Below are positions 32,323 through 44,213 of a stretch of 64,000 nucleotides of DNA, in pieces (positions within the stretch are counted from its first letter, which is position 1; each line of letters begins with the position of its first letter). Source of the stretch: Leucaena leucocephala (taxonomy: Eukaryota; Streptophyta; Magnoliopsida; Fabales; Fabaceae). The notes below the pieces were generated by a model, which made no database searches, had not been told where the DNA came from, and worked only from the letters and a program-made list of their open reading frames with translations. The translations under genes and the position numbers were made by a program. The DNA is taken from positions 2,299,001 through 2,363,000 of the forward strand of contig CM073549.1 in NCBI GenBank assembly GCA_037074615.1, written 5' to 3'.

Positions 32323-34430
32323 AATTCACTCAATTAGAGGCAAAACCTTACAAATACCAGGGGAATCACAACCGAAGCCAACATGTTTAGCCGTTGAATG
32401 TTCCTTGAAAGTAACATTTTCTTCTCCGGGAGTGTGTATAACACAGCAGCATCACTCGTGGATGATTCCTTCAAAGTCCAGATCTCCATAACAAGGCTGG
32501 CTTTGTGCTTGCAGTTGAAGGGCTTAAATGGCTTGCTTGGAGAAGGATCATTTTTTGAGCTTTTCACAATTTTCTAAGTGTCATCTTCTTTAACCTAAAA
32601 TTTTCATGTTTATGAAACTTGAGTTATGATATCCGATGACGAGCTTTTTATATTAAGATGCGGCTGAATAATGAGATTATCAGGCCAGGGAGCTGATTTC
32701 CTTGACTTTTATGGAACTTAAAGTTCTATGTTGGCTGACTGTTTATGATAACATCATGTGTTAGCTACCTAATCATCAAACTAGTTGTGGACTGTATTCT
32801 GCACAAAAAATTGCCAGGCTTCATTTTTGAAATCAAGGGGGATTCCTGGTTTTATTATTTAAAGTACTTATATTATATATTATCAAATCAAGGGGGATTC
32901 CTGGTTTATTTGTTTATGGTGTAGCAGTACGGGAGTACTAAAGTGGCAAATAAGTGATATTTCTTGGGGTAAGCATAGGCTTAAAGTAAAGTAAAGGAGG
33001 CAGAGTCATTAGATATATAATGAACGAGGATTTGTTTAATAATGATAAAGAGTTAAGTGAAGGTATCCGATGTTGCAGCTTCATATTCCCCATATTTACA
33101 GTAAGAGACAGCCCCTTCAGTGATGTTGCACGTGACCTTCTTTTTGTTTATTATAAGCACACGTGTGCACCCCCTTTTATAATCTTTTATTTGTTTCTTG
33201 GCATAGTTATCTGATCATATTATATTTAAATATTATTAAGTTTAATTAGAGATAATTTTTTTAAAGATATTTTTGTATCTACAAGGATTCAAATTCGAGA
33301 CATCATATTTAAATGATCAAAATCCTACCAACATCAATTGGTTATCGTCTTCCAATTTATTTCATCACCATTTTGGAAAAGCCATGTTTTCCACCTCTCT
33401 ACTTCAGCACAGAATTTATCTTTCAGTATTTTTTTTTTTAATTTGGAGTCTTTAATGTTTATTATTATAGTGATAAGAAATAATGGTTTAAATAGATTGT
33501 TAAGTGAAACAAGTGTGCCTCGGATGCTCCTACCATGCTGTTTCTTTGGGCAACACTCAACAGCCTCACGCTTTGCATAACCTGACAATCCCATTTTTAT
33601 TTGCTCTCACACTGTGACTCGTCCTTACCAATTAAAGAGTTCACCTGCTCCATTCTTCTTTGCTTTGTCCAACAAATTGCACTCTTTACATTACTTAATT
33701 ATTCTTAATTTGAGATAATCATTCATTTAGTTGTATAATTTTAACAAAGTTATAATTCAGTTACTAAAATTTAATTTGATATACAAATGATAGAGTTTGA
33801 CTTTGAGTTTAATTGTTCAGATATTGAAGAAAGAAACATGGGGGCCCAAAACATGACTTTTTTTAATAGGATTTAATTTAGAGTTAGGGTTAAATTTTAT
33901 TTCAAAAGTTTTGATATAGTAGTTATGGGTATTTAGATTTTTTTTAATCAATATTATTTCAAAAATATTAAAAAATTAATAATATTATTCTTGATTATTA
34001 AAAATGTAACTACTAATATTAATTTTTTATCGATTAAAGCAATTTTTATTTTTTAAAAAAATATTTATCCAAATTTTTTTTAATAAGTGCGGAATATTTA
34101 TTTATTTTTAAATTAAATGAATTGTTTTAAAATATTTATATTTATATTTTTATTAAACTAATTTATTTAATTTATAAATTATTTATTTTATCAAAGAGAT
34201 TATGTGGTGTATTTATAAGGTTTTATAATTATTTTTTATTTAATTTATTTGATTCATTAAAAAGATTATGTACATATATTATAATTAGTTTATCTTATTT
34301 TTTTTAATTTTTATAAAAAAATTAACAGATTCTTATAATTAGATCGATGTTGGTAATATCACACAAGAACCAAAGAAGCTACCTGTTTAGTAAAGGACTT
34401 GTATGAAGTAGACAGCAAATGTGGGCCCGC
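32323..34430. other. CDPK 3'UTR and intergenic DNA
   Basis: About 32323-32800 is likely 3'UTR. A 22-bp motif (AATCAAGGGGGATTCCTGGT) is repeated at about 32832 and 32885. From 33200 the DNA is AT-rich; a degenerate MITE lies at 34110-34345. No gene supported. Confidence 0.45.
34110..34345. mobile_element. Degenerate Stowaway-like MITE
   Basis: The interior matches that of the element at 30408 (compare TATTAAACTAATTTATTTAA ...AAAGAGATTATGTGGTG with ATCAAACTAATTTATTTGAC ...AAAGAGATTATGTAGC), and the right end keeps TTCTTATAATTAGATCG. The termini are worn and no target duplication is visible. Confidence 0.5.
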
Positions 34431-34630
34431 CGCACAGTGAAAGATGAAAGAGGGCGAACGAGACGCACGTGGGTGTGCATGCTTTGCTTACTTCTTTTTC
34501 ATTACTTATTACATAAAAACAAAACTCAGAAACTGAATCCACAAAAGTCTCTCCCTAAAGTCCAAAACACGTCTCCTTTGCGTTGAGATCACTATTACCA
34601 TCTTCCTCCCTCCATCAACCTCACTCATAA

Positions 34631-34830
34631 ATGGCGTCTCCTTCTCCTTCTCTTCTCAGTCTCTCGTGAAACCTCTTCTTCACAGTTGCTGTAGCTTCCA
34701 ATCCCAGCTGTTTCCACTTACTTGCTCTGCTGCTTTCCCCCTTTAGTTCAGAGCCCATACAAAACAATATATAATCCCTATGAAAATGACTTCTTCTGAG
34801 TTCTGAGTCATGGGCTTTCTGCCAAACTAG
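34631..34830 (+). promoter_or_regulatory. Cluster of short upstream open reading frames
   Basis: In the presumed leader of the gene starting at 34997 there are three small ATG frames with stops: 34631-34669 (12 codons plus stop), 34780-34806 (8 codons plus stop) and 34810-34830 (6 codons plus stop). If they are in the mature leader they could lower translation of the main frame. Leader extent is not known. Confidence 0.4.
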
Positions 34831-34996
34831 TCCTTTACCAAATTTTCTCTGAAAAGTTCCTTTTTTGACAGAAGATTTTGGTCGTAAGGAGCATTTTATT
34901 GAGGTTTTGATTAAAGCGTCGTGTCTCTCGCTAGCTTTACGTAACTTATTGTCTGAAACCATATATTCTGAGACAGAATCATTGATTGCTTTTCAA

Positions 34997-37900
34997 ATGG
35001 TGGAGGTTCAATCTCGTGCTACCTTAGTGAATGCCACCGCATTGACGGAGGAGTTGCAGAGAGAAAGACAGAAAAATGCGGAGCTGATGCAGAGAATATC
35101 AATCCTTGAAGCTCAGATACGATTCATACGAGATAGAAACAAGAAGGAAGAAACTACTTTGGCCACAGATAATATTGGACGACAAGTACGATGATATACT
35201 ATGTTTCCTGTTTGAAATATTGCCTAGCTGGTGGTTATGTCTGCTGATCGATTCTTATAATTTTGATGCTCCAACGTTAATCATCACATTTCATTTCCAT
35301 CCTCTGAACATTGCAAAGGAATCTACTTCTCTCCCATTCTTGGTTGTGTTTTAGATTATACATAACAATCTTCGACTTGCTTCCGAATTAGCTTTGATAA
35401 TGGCAAATTAATGTTAATATTTAATATTGATTAAGGCTCTCATGTGACCAAGATGTCATCGAGAGCCCACAACTTTATCATAACTTATGCTTTGGAGTTG
35501 AAACGGTTCTTCGCAAGATTATGTAGCCTTCATACTTTTAAGTGGTCATATGTGTAAGGCACATTAGAGATATTAATAAGACCAATAATAACCCTTCAAT
35601 TAATAGCTTAAGCTTGTGTTATACAGTGATTTATCCATGTTTTATACGGATAGTGAAATTTTTTTACTAGTTCTATTACTAAATGTGAGGGCCTTTCCTT
35701 GGTTTCAGGGGAAGTACAATGAAGTGGCAAGCAGCTTCAAGAGATCCAAAAGGAGGAAACTGGAAATGGTAAGTGATGCCAAAGAGAAGGAGAACAGAGA
35801 AGATTTCAAAAGTGAAATGATCTCACAGCTTAATAATAATAATAGTAACGCTGAGAGAAGCTTGATCAATTGGATGAGCATAGATCATGACACCCAAAAT
35901 TTTCATCTTGAAAAGTTCAAAGACAGTGATTCTGTTGGAGATTTTGATGAAACAGATAGTGATGATGACTATGATGATCATGATGAAGATGGCATGAATA
36001 ATGGCCTCAGAAATAATGCAGAAACTGATGTGAAACAAGAGGAACATGAAGATCAAAATATGAATGAAGTCAAAACAAATGAAGGCAGAGAAATTGAAGA
36101 GGTTCGATCTTTAGGGTCTACGAGTGTATCAAATAGAAATCCTCTGAAGGTAGCTTTCTGCCCAAAGGAAGTTAAGAGTATGCTTGAATCTGAAGTGCTA
36201 TTACAGAAAAATGCTCAGTCTCATACTATAAGGAAAATCATAGTTTTTGCATCACTTGGCATAAGGCATGGGTGTGAAGATATGTATGAGCTAGATTTTA
36301 ACCACTTTAGCATCTTGAAGAAAGGAGAACCATACGTATCTCCAATGAACCCTGGGGTAAGAGATCTCATTGACTTCTTTTTTTGGCCAAACGAGATCTC
36401 ATTTACTTAGATTTCAATGTTGTTTAATTTAAATTACTACTATTGTCTTAATTTGAATGAGTTAAGCTTTTTCATCTTTCAAATATGCTTTATTGACTTT
36501 ACAGGTTCCTCTATCTAGGTGAGAGTTACATTGTTTGTATCGGTATTTGATAGAAGATCACTAAAATATCTATAACAAGTGAGCAGTATGCAATAATAAG
36601 ATCTAGTGCAGGAAATGACAAATTGCTTACTGCTTACCTGTTATAAGACTTTTAGTGATTAAATTACTTATGCAGGATTGTACAATAATTCTCCCTTTGA
36701 ACTACAATTCATTTTGTTTACAAATCATTGTCTGGCTGCACAAAGCAAAGTCCATTATGTTTACATTTTTTTGATAATTTCTAAACTTATACCCATTGGC
36801 TAGTTTAATTTCAGATGGCTCTAAATATTTCTCTTCTGAAAATGTGAAGATTTCTATTTCTACACAGGAGCATGTCTTGTACGAGAATCCCGGTGTTAGA
36901 AGGAAAATTTTCTACCCAAATAGACAGAATCCAATCTTATGTCCTGTTCAGATACTTGAGGAAGAAAGACTCATGCGTCCATCTGATGCTAGTTGTCCTT
37001 CATGCCTATTCTTGTGCATTAAGTATGGTGGAAGAACAAGAAATCTTCCCCAAAATGAGTAAGTTATGCAGACCTTTGAAAAACCAACTTGTGTTGTTGA
37101 GTTATAAGAACTAAAAAAGAGTCTCCAAATGTTATATCTGGTGTTGATTTTGGATTGAATCATTGCAGATATGTGAGGCAGAGGATGGGAAGGAACAAAT
37201 TGAAGTCTTTTGGGCCACTGATGTGCAGAATGGCAATGTTGGCTAACATTCGAAGTGGAAGCTTTTTCTTCAAGGCCTTGGGCATCACACTTTTGTTCAT
37301 GGCTGGATTTCCTGTTAATATAGTTCAGAGAGAAACCAAATACCGGAACTTAGACTTGCTTCAGAAATATTACAGGTTCTTCATTGACTTGGTCTGCTTA
37401 TCTTTAGTAGATTGATTCTACCTAAAAATTTATCCTTAAAAGACAACTTTAATTTTTTTCATTTAACACGCAAGAAGTTTCTTTTCACAGGACAGATGAA
37501 GATGCTGCTGAAGAGGAGCTGTTTCTTACATATCCAATTGCATATGACATTGTAAGTTTACAAATCCCAAATTTGGACTTCTCTTTGGATGAAATTTAGT
37601 TTACATAGTGACCATCAAGCCTCAACTTTTGATAAAACACCACACCCAGAATACTCTAATATGAGATTCCATTCTTGCATTTAAGATAAAGGGAAGATTA
37701 ATCCTTTTGTCCTTTTTCACTTGGTTGTAATTTAGTCACTAAAATTTAACTCACTGTAATTTAGTCCCTATAGTTTTAACTCGATTGTAACTCAATCTTC
37801 TAACTATGACTCGTACAACTCAGTCCCTATCGTTTAACTATTTGAAATATTAATGCCTATATATTTAAAAAAAATAAAATTATATATTTCAAGAAGCTCG

Positions 37901-38762
37901 GGGGCTAAAGTTTTAAATGGTTAAAACTATAGAGACTGAGTTGCAATGAATTAAAGCTCAAAGAGTAGGTTTCAACTAAGTCAAAACTATCAAAATTGAG
38001 TTTCAGCGAATTAAAATTTAATGATTAGGTTACACCTGAGTCAAATTTATAAGAATCAAAAGATCAATTTTCACTAAGATAAAGTATCTGCAAGGCTCTC
38101 ATACTTTAACTGATTTTGGCTGTCTATCTCTATATATCATGTGCTTATTTCATTTCCAAAACCAGCCATGTTTGTGTCAAGTTCTTTATAAACACCAGTT
38201 CTACTTTTTCTTGTTCTAGCATGGCACAGCTGAGACTCAGAGTTCAACCAGAAAGCCACTGGCTGCTAAATCCGGAGGAAAGAAACGCACAAACTCTATG
38301 AACAAGTCTCAGATCTTACAGATTAAGACTTCAGCTGAACATTCAAAAATCCCTGCAAATTCAGGACCCTCTCAATTTGCCCTAACTGGTTATTCCTCTT
38401 CTCATGCTTTAGCAATGGCTGCATTTCATTCTCAAATAAGAAACAACAATCATGCTTCATATCAGATTCTGCCTCCACAACCACCAACAAGTGCTTATGT
38501 GCCTCTGATGTATTGGCCTCCACCACCGCCACCCCCAAGTTCATTTCCTTATGCTTATCGATCTTTTCCTTCTGCTGCAAATTTCATCTCGTTTCAGTCC
38601 CAGACTCACTTCAATCCTCCAATGCATATTTCCTCTGTGACAACCAAGTTATTAGAAGGAAGGGTAAAGAATGAAGTGGCCGCTGCTCAAATTGACAGTG
38701 ACTCTGATAGCAGTAATCCATGTGGCATCTATGAAAAAAAGAGATCAACTTCCTGCAAGTAA
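34997..38762 (+). CDS. Coiled-coil/acidic protein with a degenerate tyrosine-recombinase (DUF3504-like) domain
   Basis: Exons 34997-35185, 35709-36356, 36868-37058, 37169-37375, 37491-37551 and 38220-38762 join in phase to 612 aa. Residues 1-63 form a coiled coil (ALTEELQRERQKNAELMQRI). Residues 64-90 hold a basic KRSKRRK cluster, possibly nuclear targeting. Residues about 130-200 are acidic (DETDSDDDYDDHDED). Residues about 225-425 resemble the recombinase-derived DUF3504 domain of Cryptons, QRICH1 and ZMYM proteins: a CPV-x-RP segment, GRNKLKSFGPLMCRMAMLAN (350-369), then FFFKALGITLLFMAGFPVNI (375-394), QRETKYRNLDLLQKYYR (396-412). Compared with the H-x-x-R ... GH ... Y catalytic pattern, His and Arg are replaced by Phe375 and Lys378 and the GH histidine by Tyr401, while a Tyr (410) remains. 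It is probably non-catalytic and DNA-associated (inference). The C-terminus is Pro/Ser-rich with a PPPPPPP run. Confidence 0.8.
37680..38090. repeat. Foldback repeat in an intron of the recombinase-like gene
   Basis: Lies in the 37552-38219 intron. The left arm carries three tandem units of the type TGTAATTTAGTCCCTATAGTTTTAACTC, and the right arm carries the reverse complement of such units (TTAAAACTATAGAGACTGAGTTGCAATGAA and relatives). Fits a hairpin-forming MITE with internal tandem repeats. Boundaries approximate. Confidence 0.5.
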
Positions 38763-39266
38763 TATGAACATGTTATATCTTTTGTTAATGTGGTACTAGT
38801 TTCTAGAGTTGTCATTTTTTAATTTTGAGAATTTGTAATTGGGTCTTTATAATTTTTAAGGCTTTCTAATTTGTTTTTCTTTTATTGTTAAAATCTTTAT
38901 CGTTGTGCATAGATGATGATAGAGTGAAAATCATTAGTGAGGATATCATATGTGATGCCATACTAACTATGTGTTTGGTTTTACGTTGGAAGCCATAAAA
39001 AACAACATGGTTTTGATTGCTTCTCATGTGAAACCAAACATGCTTTTAGTAATTAAGATGAATTGATTTAAATCGTTAAATATTAAGAGGTAAATTATTC
39101 ATGGTTTGTAAATAATAAAATTCATGATAATTTTTATTGATAGAATATTAATATCAATAGATAAATTTTACAAAACCCTCTTGAAATTTGCGCCACATAT
39201 AAATAATCCCCTTGACATGTAAAACTTGACAAATAACCTCTCTAAACGTTTAAATTTGTGCATATA
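38763..39266. other. 3'UTR and short intergenic region
   Basis: AT-rich, probably 3'UTR of the recombinase-like gene in its first part. Nothing else seen. Confidence 0.4.
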
Positions 39267-39282
39267 ACTCTCATGCCCTTTT

Positions 39283-39462
39283 TTTTATTGCCACCCAGTT
39301 ACTAGAGTTTTACCCCAACTACATCCAGATCTGACCCGCATCGCGCACCTAACTATAGTGGGTGAGTCTCCCAACGAGAATTTTTTGCATACGCTAAAGC
39401 TCGAACTCGAGACCTCGCTTAAGTGATACCGAGCTATTTATCATTCGAATTAGCCCCATTAG
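39283..39462 (-). mobile_element. tRNA-derived SINE, copy 2 (minus strand)
   Basis: Read on the minus strand it carries the family core (GGAGACTCACCCACTATAGT, AGGTGCGCGATGCGGGTCAG, ATCTGGATGTAGTTG, GGGTGGCAAT then A-run) and a clear B-box-like GAGTTCGAGCTTT. Target-site duplication TAACTCTCATGCCCTT at 39267-39282 and 39463-39478 is a perfect 16 bp. Confidence 0.88.
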
Positions 39463-39770
39463 TAACTCTCATGCCCTTGATTATTTGGTTGTATGTCCAG
39501 GAGTCAACTGGTAACGAAAAAAGGTCATTGAGCCGAGACTCACTTGTGTTCCCCCCCCCCCCAAACAACCTCTTAAAATTTGGGTTATGTGCATATATTT
39601 CCCTTAATTTAAAATTATATATTAATAAACCCCTTATCATATTACATTATCGTCATAAGAAAATGGACAAAATAGTGACATAGGATTTATTTACATAATT
39701 ATAATTATTTAGGGGTCTATTATTATTTACACAAAACCCAAATTTCAAAAATAAGGTATAGGGATTATGT

Positions 39771-39910
39771 AAAATCTCGAGTTTGGGCCTTGGCGTATGT
39801 AGAAAATTCTCGTTGAAAAATTCACCCACCATAGCCAGGTGCGCGACTCAGATCGAATCCAAATGTAGTCAGGGTAAAATTTCGGTGAACCGGGGAAAAA
39901 AAAGAAAAAG
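39771..39910 (+). mobile_element. 5'-truncated SINE, copy 3, at the R3-MYB stop codon
   Basis: Starts inside the family sequence (ATCTCGAGTTTGGGCCTTGG), so the tRNA-like head is missing. Core CACCCACCATAGCCAGGTGC and ATCCAAATGTAGTCAGGG present; ends in A-rich DNA. Perfect 22-bp target-site duplication AAATAAGGTATAGGGATTAT-GT at 39749-39770 and 39911-39932. The right copy contains the stop codon of the minus-strand R3-MYB gene (39927-39929). Confidence 0.9.
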
Positions 39911-39926
39911 AAATAAGGTATAGGGA

Positions 39927-40646
39927 TTATGTGTCAGCATGCCAACTTGACGTCTCACTCGATGAAGCACACTTTGAAGTCCAATACTTCTCAATCTCTT
40001 CTGCGCTCCTCCCTGGGATTCTCCCAGCTATAAGAGACCACCTATCACAAACACAAGTGGAAGGGCATAATACAAATTATTGACAAATTTATAATAATTC
40101 ATTAAATTAACAAAATTCTATAATCCTCACAAAGTAGATTTCTACTATATATAGAACTAGAGACAGCACTGTCCCTTATTACACTTTGTTTGATACATAA
40201 TTAATGGGAATTAATGACATATACCTTTATATGAAAGTGATGTAGCAGTCGTTAAAGTGTCCTACAATTACTAAAATAGAGATCACTTGACAATCTCTAT
40301 TTGAGGGAACATCAGAAATAATAATTTAAGCCGCTAGTTAACATCATTATCTTAATTAACATTAAACTTTATGCAATTCTACAAATTAAAGAGAGAGAGA
40401 ATGAAGAAATTAAGGAACCTGTCTCCAACCAAGTTAAACATCCTAGCAATGAGAGACTCTTCATCTTCAGAGAATTGCAGCTGGTTGTTATCATTCTGAC
40501 CTGATCTCATCTCTGAGAGACAACATCGTAAAACAGAGTAAGAGGAACAAACAAACAGAACAAGGCAGCGAGTGGAAGTAAATTAAGTGTTGATGATGAA
40601 GAAAGGCACTACCTTTGCAATTTGTGTGGTGATTTGATTCACTCAT
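39927..40646 (-). CDS. R3-MYB repressor, CPC/TRY/ETC type, 3 exons
   Basis: Minus-strand exons 40613-40646, 40419-40512 and 39927-40041 join in phase to 80 aa. A short N-terminus (MSESNHHTNCK) precedes a single R3 MYB repeat: FSEDEESLIARMFNLVGDRW and SLIAGRIPGRSAEEIEKYW, with the typical GRIPGR and spaced W residues. The tail is SKCASSSETSSWHADT. Single-repeat MYBs of this group compete with R2R3-MYBs for bHLH partners and set trichome and root-hair patterning. The bHLH-contact signature ([D/E]Lx2Rx3Lx6Lx3R) is present except that its first acidic residue is Ser (E-S-L-I-A-R). Intron positions (after GDR and near the start) fit the family. Its 3'UTR begins inside a SINE target duplication. 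Confidence 0.92.
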
Positions 40647-40866
40647 TTTGTTTTCTGCTCATAAAGAACAAAACCCCAATACGAGAAAGTGCAATAGTAG
40701 AAGAAGAAGAAGAAGAAGAAGAAGGTAAGGGGAACTCAAACTCGGTTCAGTAATTGACAAGAGAAAGGAACGGAGTTTGTGGTGGTTGAGGCTCTGAAAA
40801 GATAAAAGACTGGTGGTTTTCTCTTTTGATAGGTGGTTGGTATATGGCTTCATTAGCTTGCCCGTT

Positions 40867-40874
40867 TATTTATA
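40867..40874 (-). promoter_or_regulatory. Candidate TATA box of the R3-MYB gene
   Basis: TATAAATA on the minus strand, about 220 nt upstream of the ATG. A second candidate, TTTTTATAG, lies just upstream. Confidence 0.45.
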
Positions 40875-42550
40875 CTATAAAAAGGATCTGTTATTCCACA
40901 AATATTATGAAATATTTTTATAAAAAGAGAACATAAAAAGTAGATGAATCACGGTAACATCTCCACTAAGAGAATTAATTATTTTAAAATTTAATAATAA
41001 TTAAAAAATATATAATAATAAATTTTAATATAAAAAATAATAATAAATTTATTCTACTCACGTATTCTTAACATTTTTGTATGATTAAATTTTTTATTTA
41101 GATTTTATAATTTTTCATTTATGTCACTTGATTTCAATGATGAATGACATTACCGAGATACGGTCTGATCTTTGTAATCCACAAGATCAAGATAATGATC
41201 GTGTCGATTCTAATGTTCCTGAAAAAGTTGATGTAAATGGTCATTTACCTTTGTCGGCGACGGCTTTGATATATATAACGTTATTTACATGACATAAACC
41301 TATTAAACCCCCTTACCCCCAACTTTTCCGTTTTCTCAATCATCAGGCACATTGAGGCCGATGAGGTCCCTTTCATGATTATCCTTTTAAGTTGTTTTAA
41401 CTATTTTTAAAAATAAAATCATAATCACTTTATAGAGGTTTTGTTTTTAATGGCATGTTTAGAACAACATCATATTACCATCGGAAAAAAAAAAGAATAA
41501 CATCATATTTACTTATTAAAAGGACTACCCTTTTTATGCCACATTTTGTTTCTGGCGAATTCACAACCCTTCCTTAGTTGTTGGGAGGTCTGCCATAAAG
41601 ATAAACCTTATTAAAAGTAACGATTAAAATGGTATATTTAACTTATTTTTATTAATTAAATATATTAAAAGGGTTTTATTAATAAAAATAATGATTAAAG
41701 GGATATTTTAATAAAATTAATATATATTTATTATAAATAGTTAATTTAATTAATTTTTTAATATTTATAAATTAATTACTTAATAGAGAGAATATTGATA
41801 AAGAATCTTATACTTCATTTAGTAGAGCTAAATATGGTATTTGAAAATTTGTATACTTCGTCCGACCCAATTCACTAGTTTAAAATTTAATCTGACACAA
41901 GAAGAACCATAATAAATGAGATAAGATTAGACTGAACTTAGTATGTCAGGTGAGATCGAGCTCAAGTTGATATAGCAGACTGGGTAATCTAACTCGACCC
42001 AATAAATATATACATTATTATATTATGTGTTACACAAGTATTAAATTTAGATAATACCAATTAAATAAGGCCTTATTATATAAAAAGAAGAAAATTAGAC
42101 AAAGTCAATTGGATAAGACTAATTGAATTATAAACCTGATCTAATCTAGTATAATTTACCTAACCCATTGGATATCAAATTTTTTGTTAAATTAAAATGA
42201 TCAACCTAAAAAATATATTATACTAGACTCAGGTTAATATTGTACCCCACTCCGTCGGTCTTTATGCAGCCTTATCATTTAGCATGTGTTTGGGTATATT
42301 TATTTACCTTGTGGAATCATGGTCATGCGGGCCAATGACCCCCTTGCCCCTCTTAGATCCGTCCACGGTGACGATTTCAATTCAGCGGGAACGGCACAGA
42401 TTGCTCATCTTAAACGGCGTAGTTTTAATAAGTGAATCGCTCCTGACCGTCCGCGGAGGCTTGCTATTCTGGAACTGGAATAAACCTGTGTCGTTTTGAA
42501 GAAGCGCGCGTGAGACAAACCGAACGCACGTAGAGCGAGGGAAAGTTTCC
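40875..42550. other. AT-rich intergenic region
   Basis: No gene supported. The right end (42280-42700) is GC-richer, with several overlapping short frames on both strands, and is probably the promoter and first non-coding exon of the GON4-like gene; a CTG|GTAATTG donor lies at about 42692. Confidence 0.45.
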
Positions 42551-44213
42551 GTTTCGCTGAAACGTGACTGCAAGACGCAAATGCAAAGCAGGCATGCAAA
42601 CGGCAACGTATTGCTTCTTCAACCAGCTGCTCCTCGACGGCAGTCTTTCGGAGCAGAAATTCGGTCCGCAGTAGCTTCGCAACTCATCGCTGGTAATTGC
42701 GCATTCTTGATCTCTATGTTAGTTGCTCTTTGCTTCTCTGTGTAATTCACACTCGCTTCATGATGTTCTTGAGATTGTTGCTTTAGATTTAGGGTTTATG
42801 GCTTCGGCTGTATTGGCCATTATGCAAACTGCAATTCCCTCGCTTCTACCCTTGAAATTAATTGTGATCAGTGACAATTCAAAGTGAGTATTGGGATTTA
42901 TGTCGTCAGTTTGGAATTGCAAAATTTTCCGGACTTGGTGAATTTAGTAAATTCTACATTGGAAAGTTATGTTGTGATGTCGACATTGACGGGTTTATAA
43001 ACGGGAGTGCGGTGTTAGTTTCTTTTGGGCTGTGCAAGGGGCATTTGAAATCCTCTTATATTGGTGTGTGCTGGTAACGAACCGATTTGTGTCTGCAAAG
43101 CTCTCTCGGTTTGAAAATATGTGACATGGTCTGTTACATTGCAAATGGTGCTGCTGAACTGTTACTTGCTATTCCTATATTCCTTTAATTATTATTATTA
43201 TTTTATTTTTCTTACAAAAGCAACCGTTTGTCTCTGTTTAAGCATGTAATGATCACACTCAAGCACAAGTAAAGCTGATTTACACTTGTAGCTTTGTTTA
43301 ATCAAATTGAATTTACAATCGACAACAGCATTAATTACATTAGTATATTAGCCTAAGAAATTTTATTACAACTTTTTACTGTCTGTTTATTTCATTATTT
43401 CATCTTTTTCTAATCGGATTAGAGAAGTATGTGATGATTGTCAAGGGTACATTAATTTATAGGATCAGTTATTGATCTCTTATGTTATTGATATTGCCTG
43501 ATACTTATTCCCTGAGAATTGTGTTGTCTATTTTTTTTGGTGAATATTGTTTTGTCTATTTTTGGCAACTGCTATATCACTCTTATTTGGATGAAGCGCA
43601 TAAACTTTGTGAAACCCTAGAATTTGTGCTACTACTAAATTGCTAATAGTTCCCATGGCATTGGCCTTAACCTTCTAGATTGGATTGTACTTGATGTGAA
43701 TGGGTTTGACCACTACTTTTTCTGCCCTTCTTAACTACTCCCCTTCCTAGGTCATGAAGAGCTCCTTGGTTCCTTTGTAAACCAACAAATTAAAGAAACA
43801 AAAAGAATCCGTATCCATTGTTTCACACCCATATATGCTTTTGTCCCAATGTTTCTCTGAGAGCGTGACCAATTTATCTCATTCATGTGATAAATTTCAC
43901 AAATTACTTTTTAACTTTTATTCTTTTTCTTTTGTATCTTTGGTAGCATTTGCTTTTGGCAAAAAACCAGCGTGTTCAAAATTGAAATTGATTTCATTAA
44001 TCTTAGACGTGATGGGCTCTGGGTTATGATTTCATAATGATCGTGTGCATGCTTATGCACTGCATAGTCCTGAGATTTTTACTCGTTCCTGCCTTCTGCT
44101 TTCTCTCAGGCTGTCTACTGATTTCAACCTCTGTACGAATATTTTTCCTACAAGCACTTTTGAATACTCTAAGGCTCTGAGCATAAAAAACAATCATATA
44201 TTGTTTGTTTAAG

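Noticed and set aside
32832..32907. 22-bp direct duplication AATCAAGGGGGATTCCTGGT
   Set aside because: Only about 30 bp of AT-rich DNA between copies; no element, so not a target-site duplication of a recognisable insertion.
39540..39565. Poly-C run
   Set aside because: A simple homopolymer next to SINE copy 2; could be sequencing uncertainty and has no evident role.
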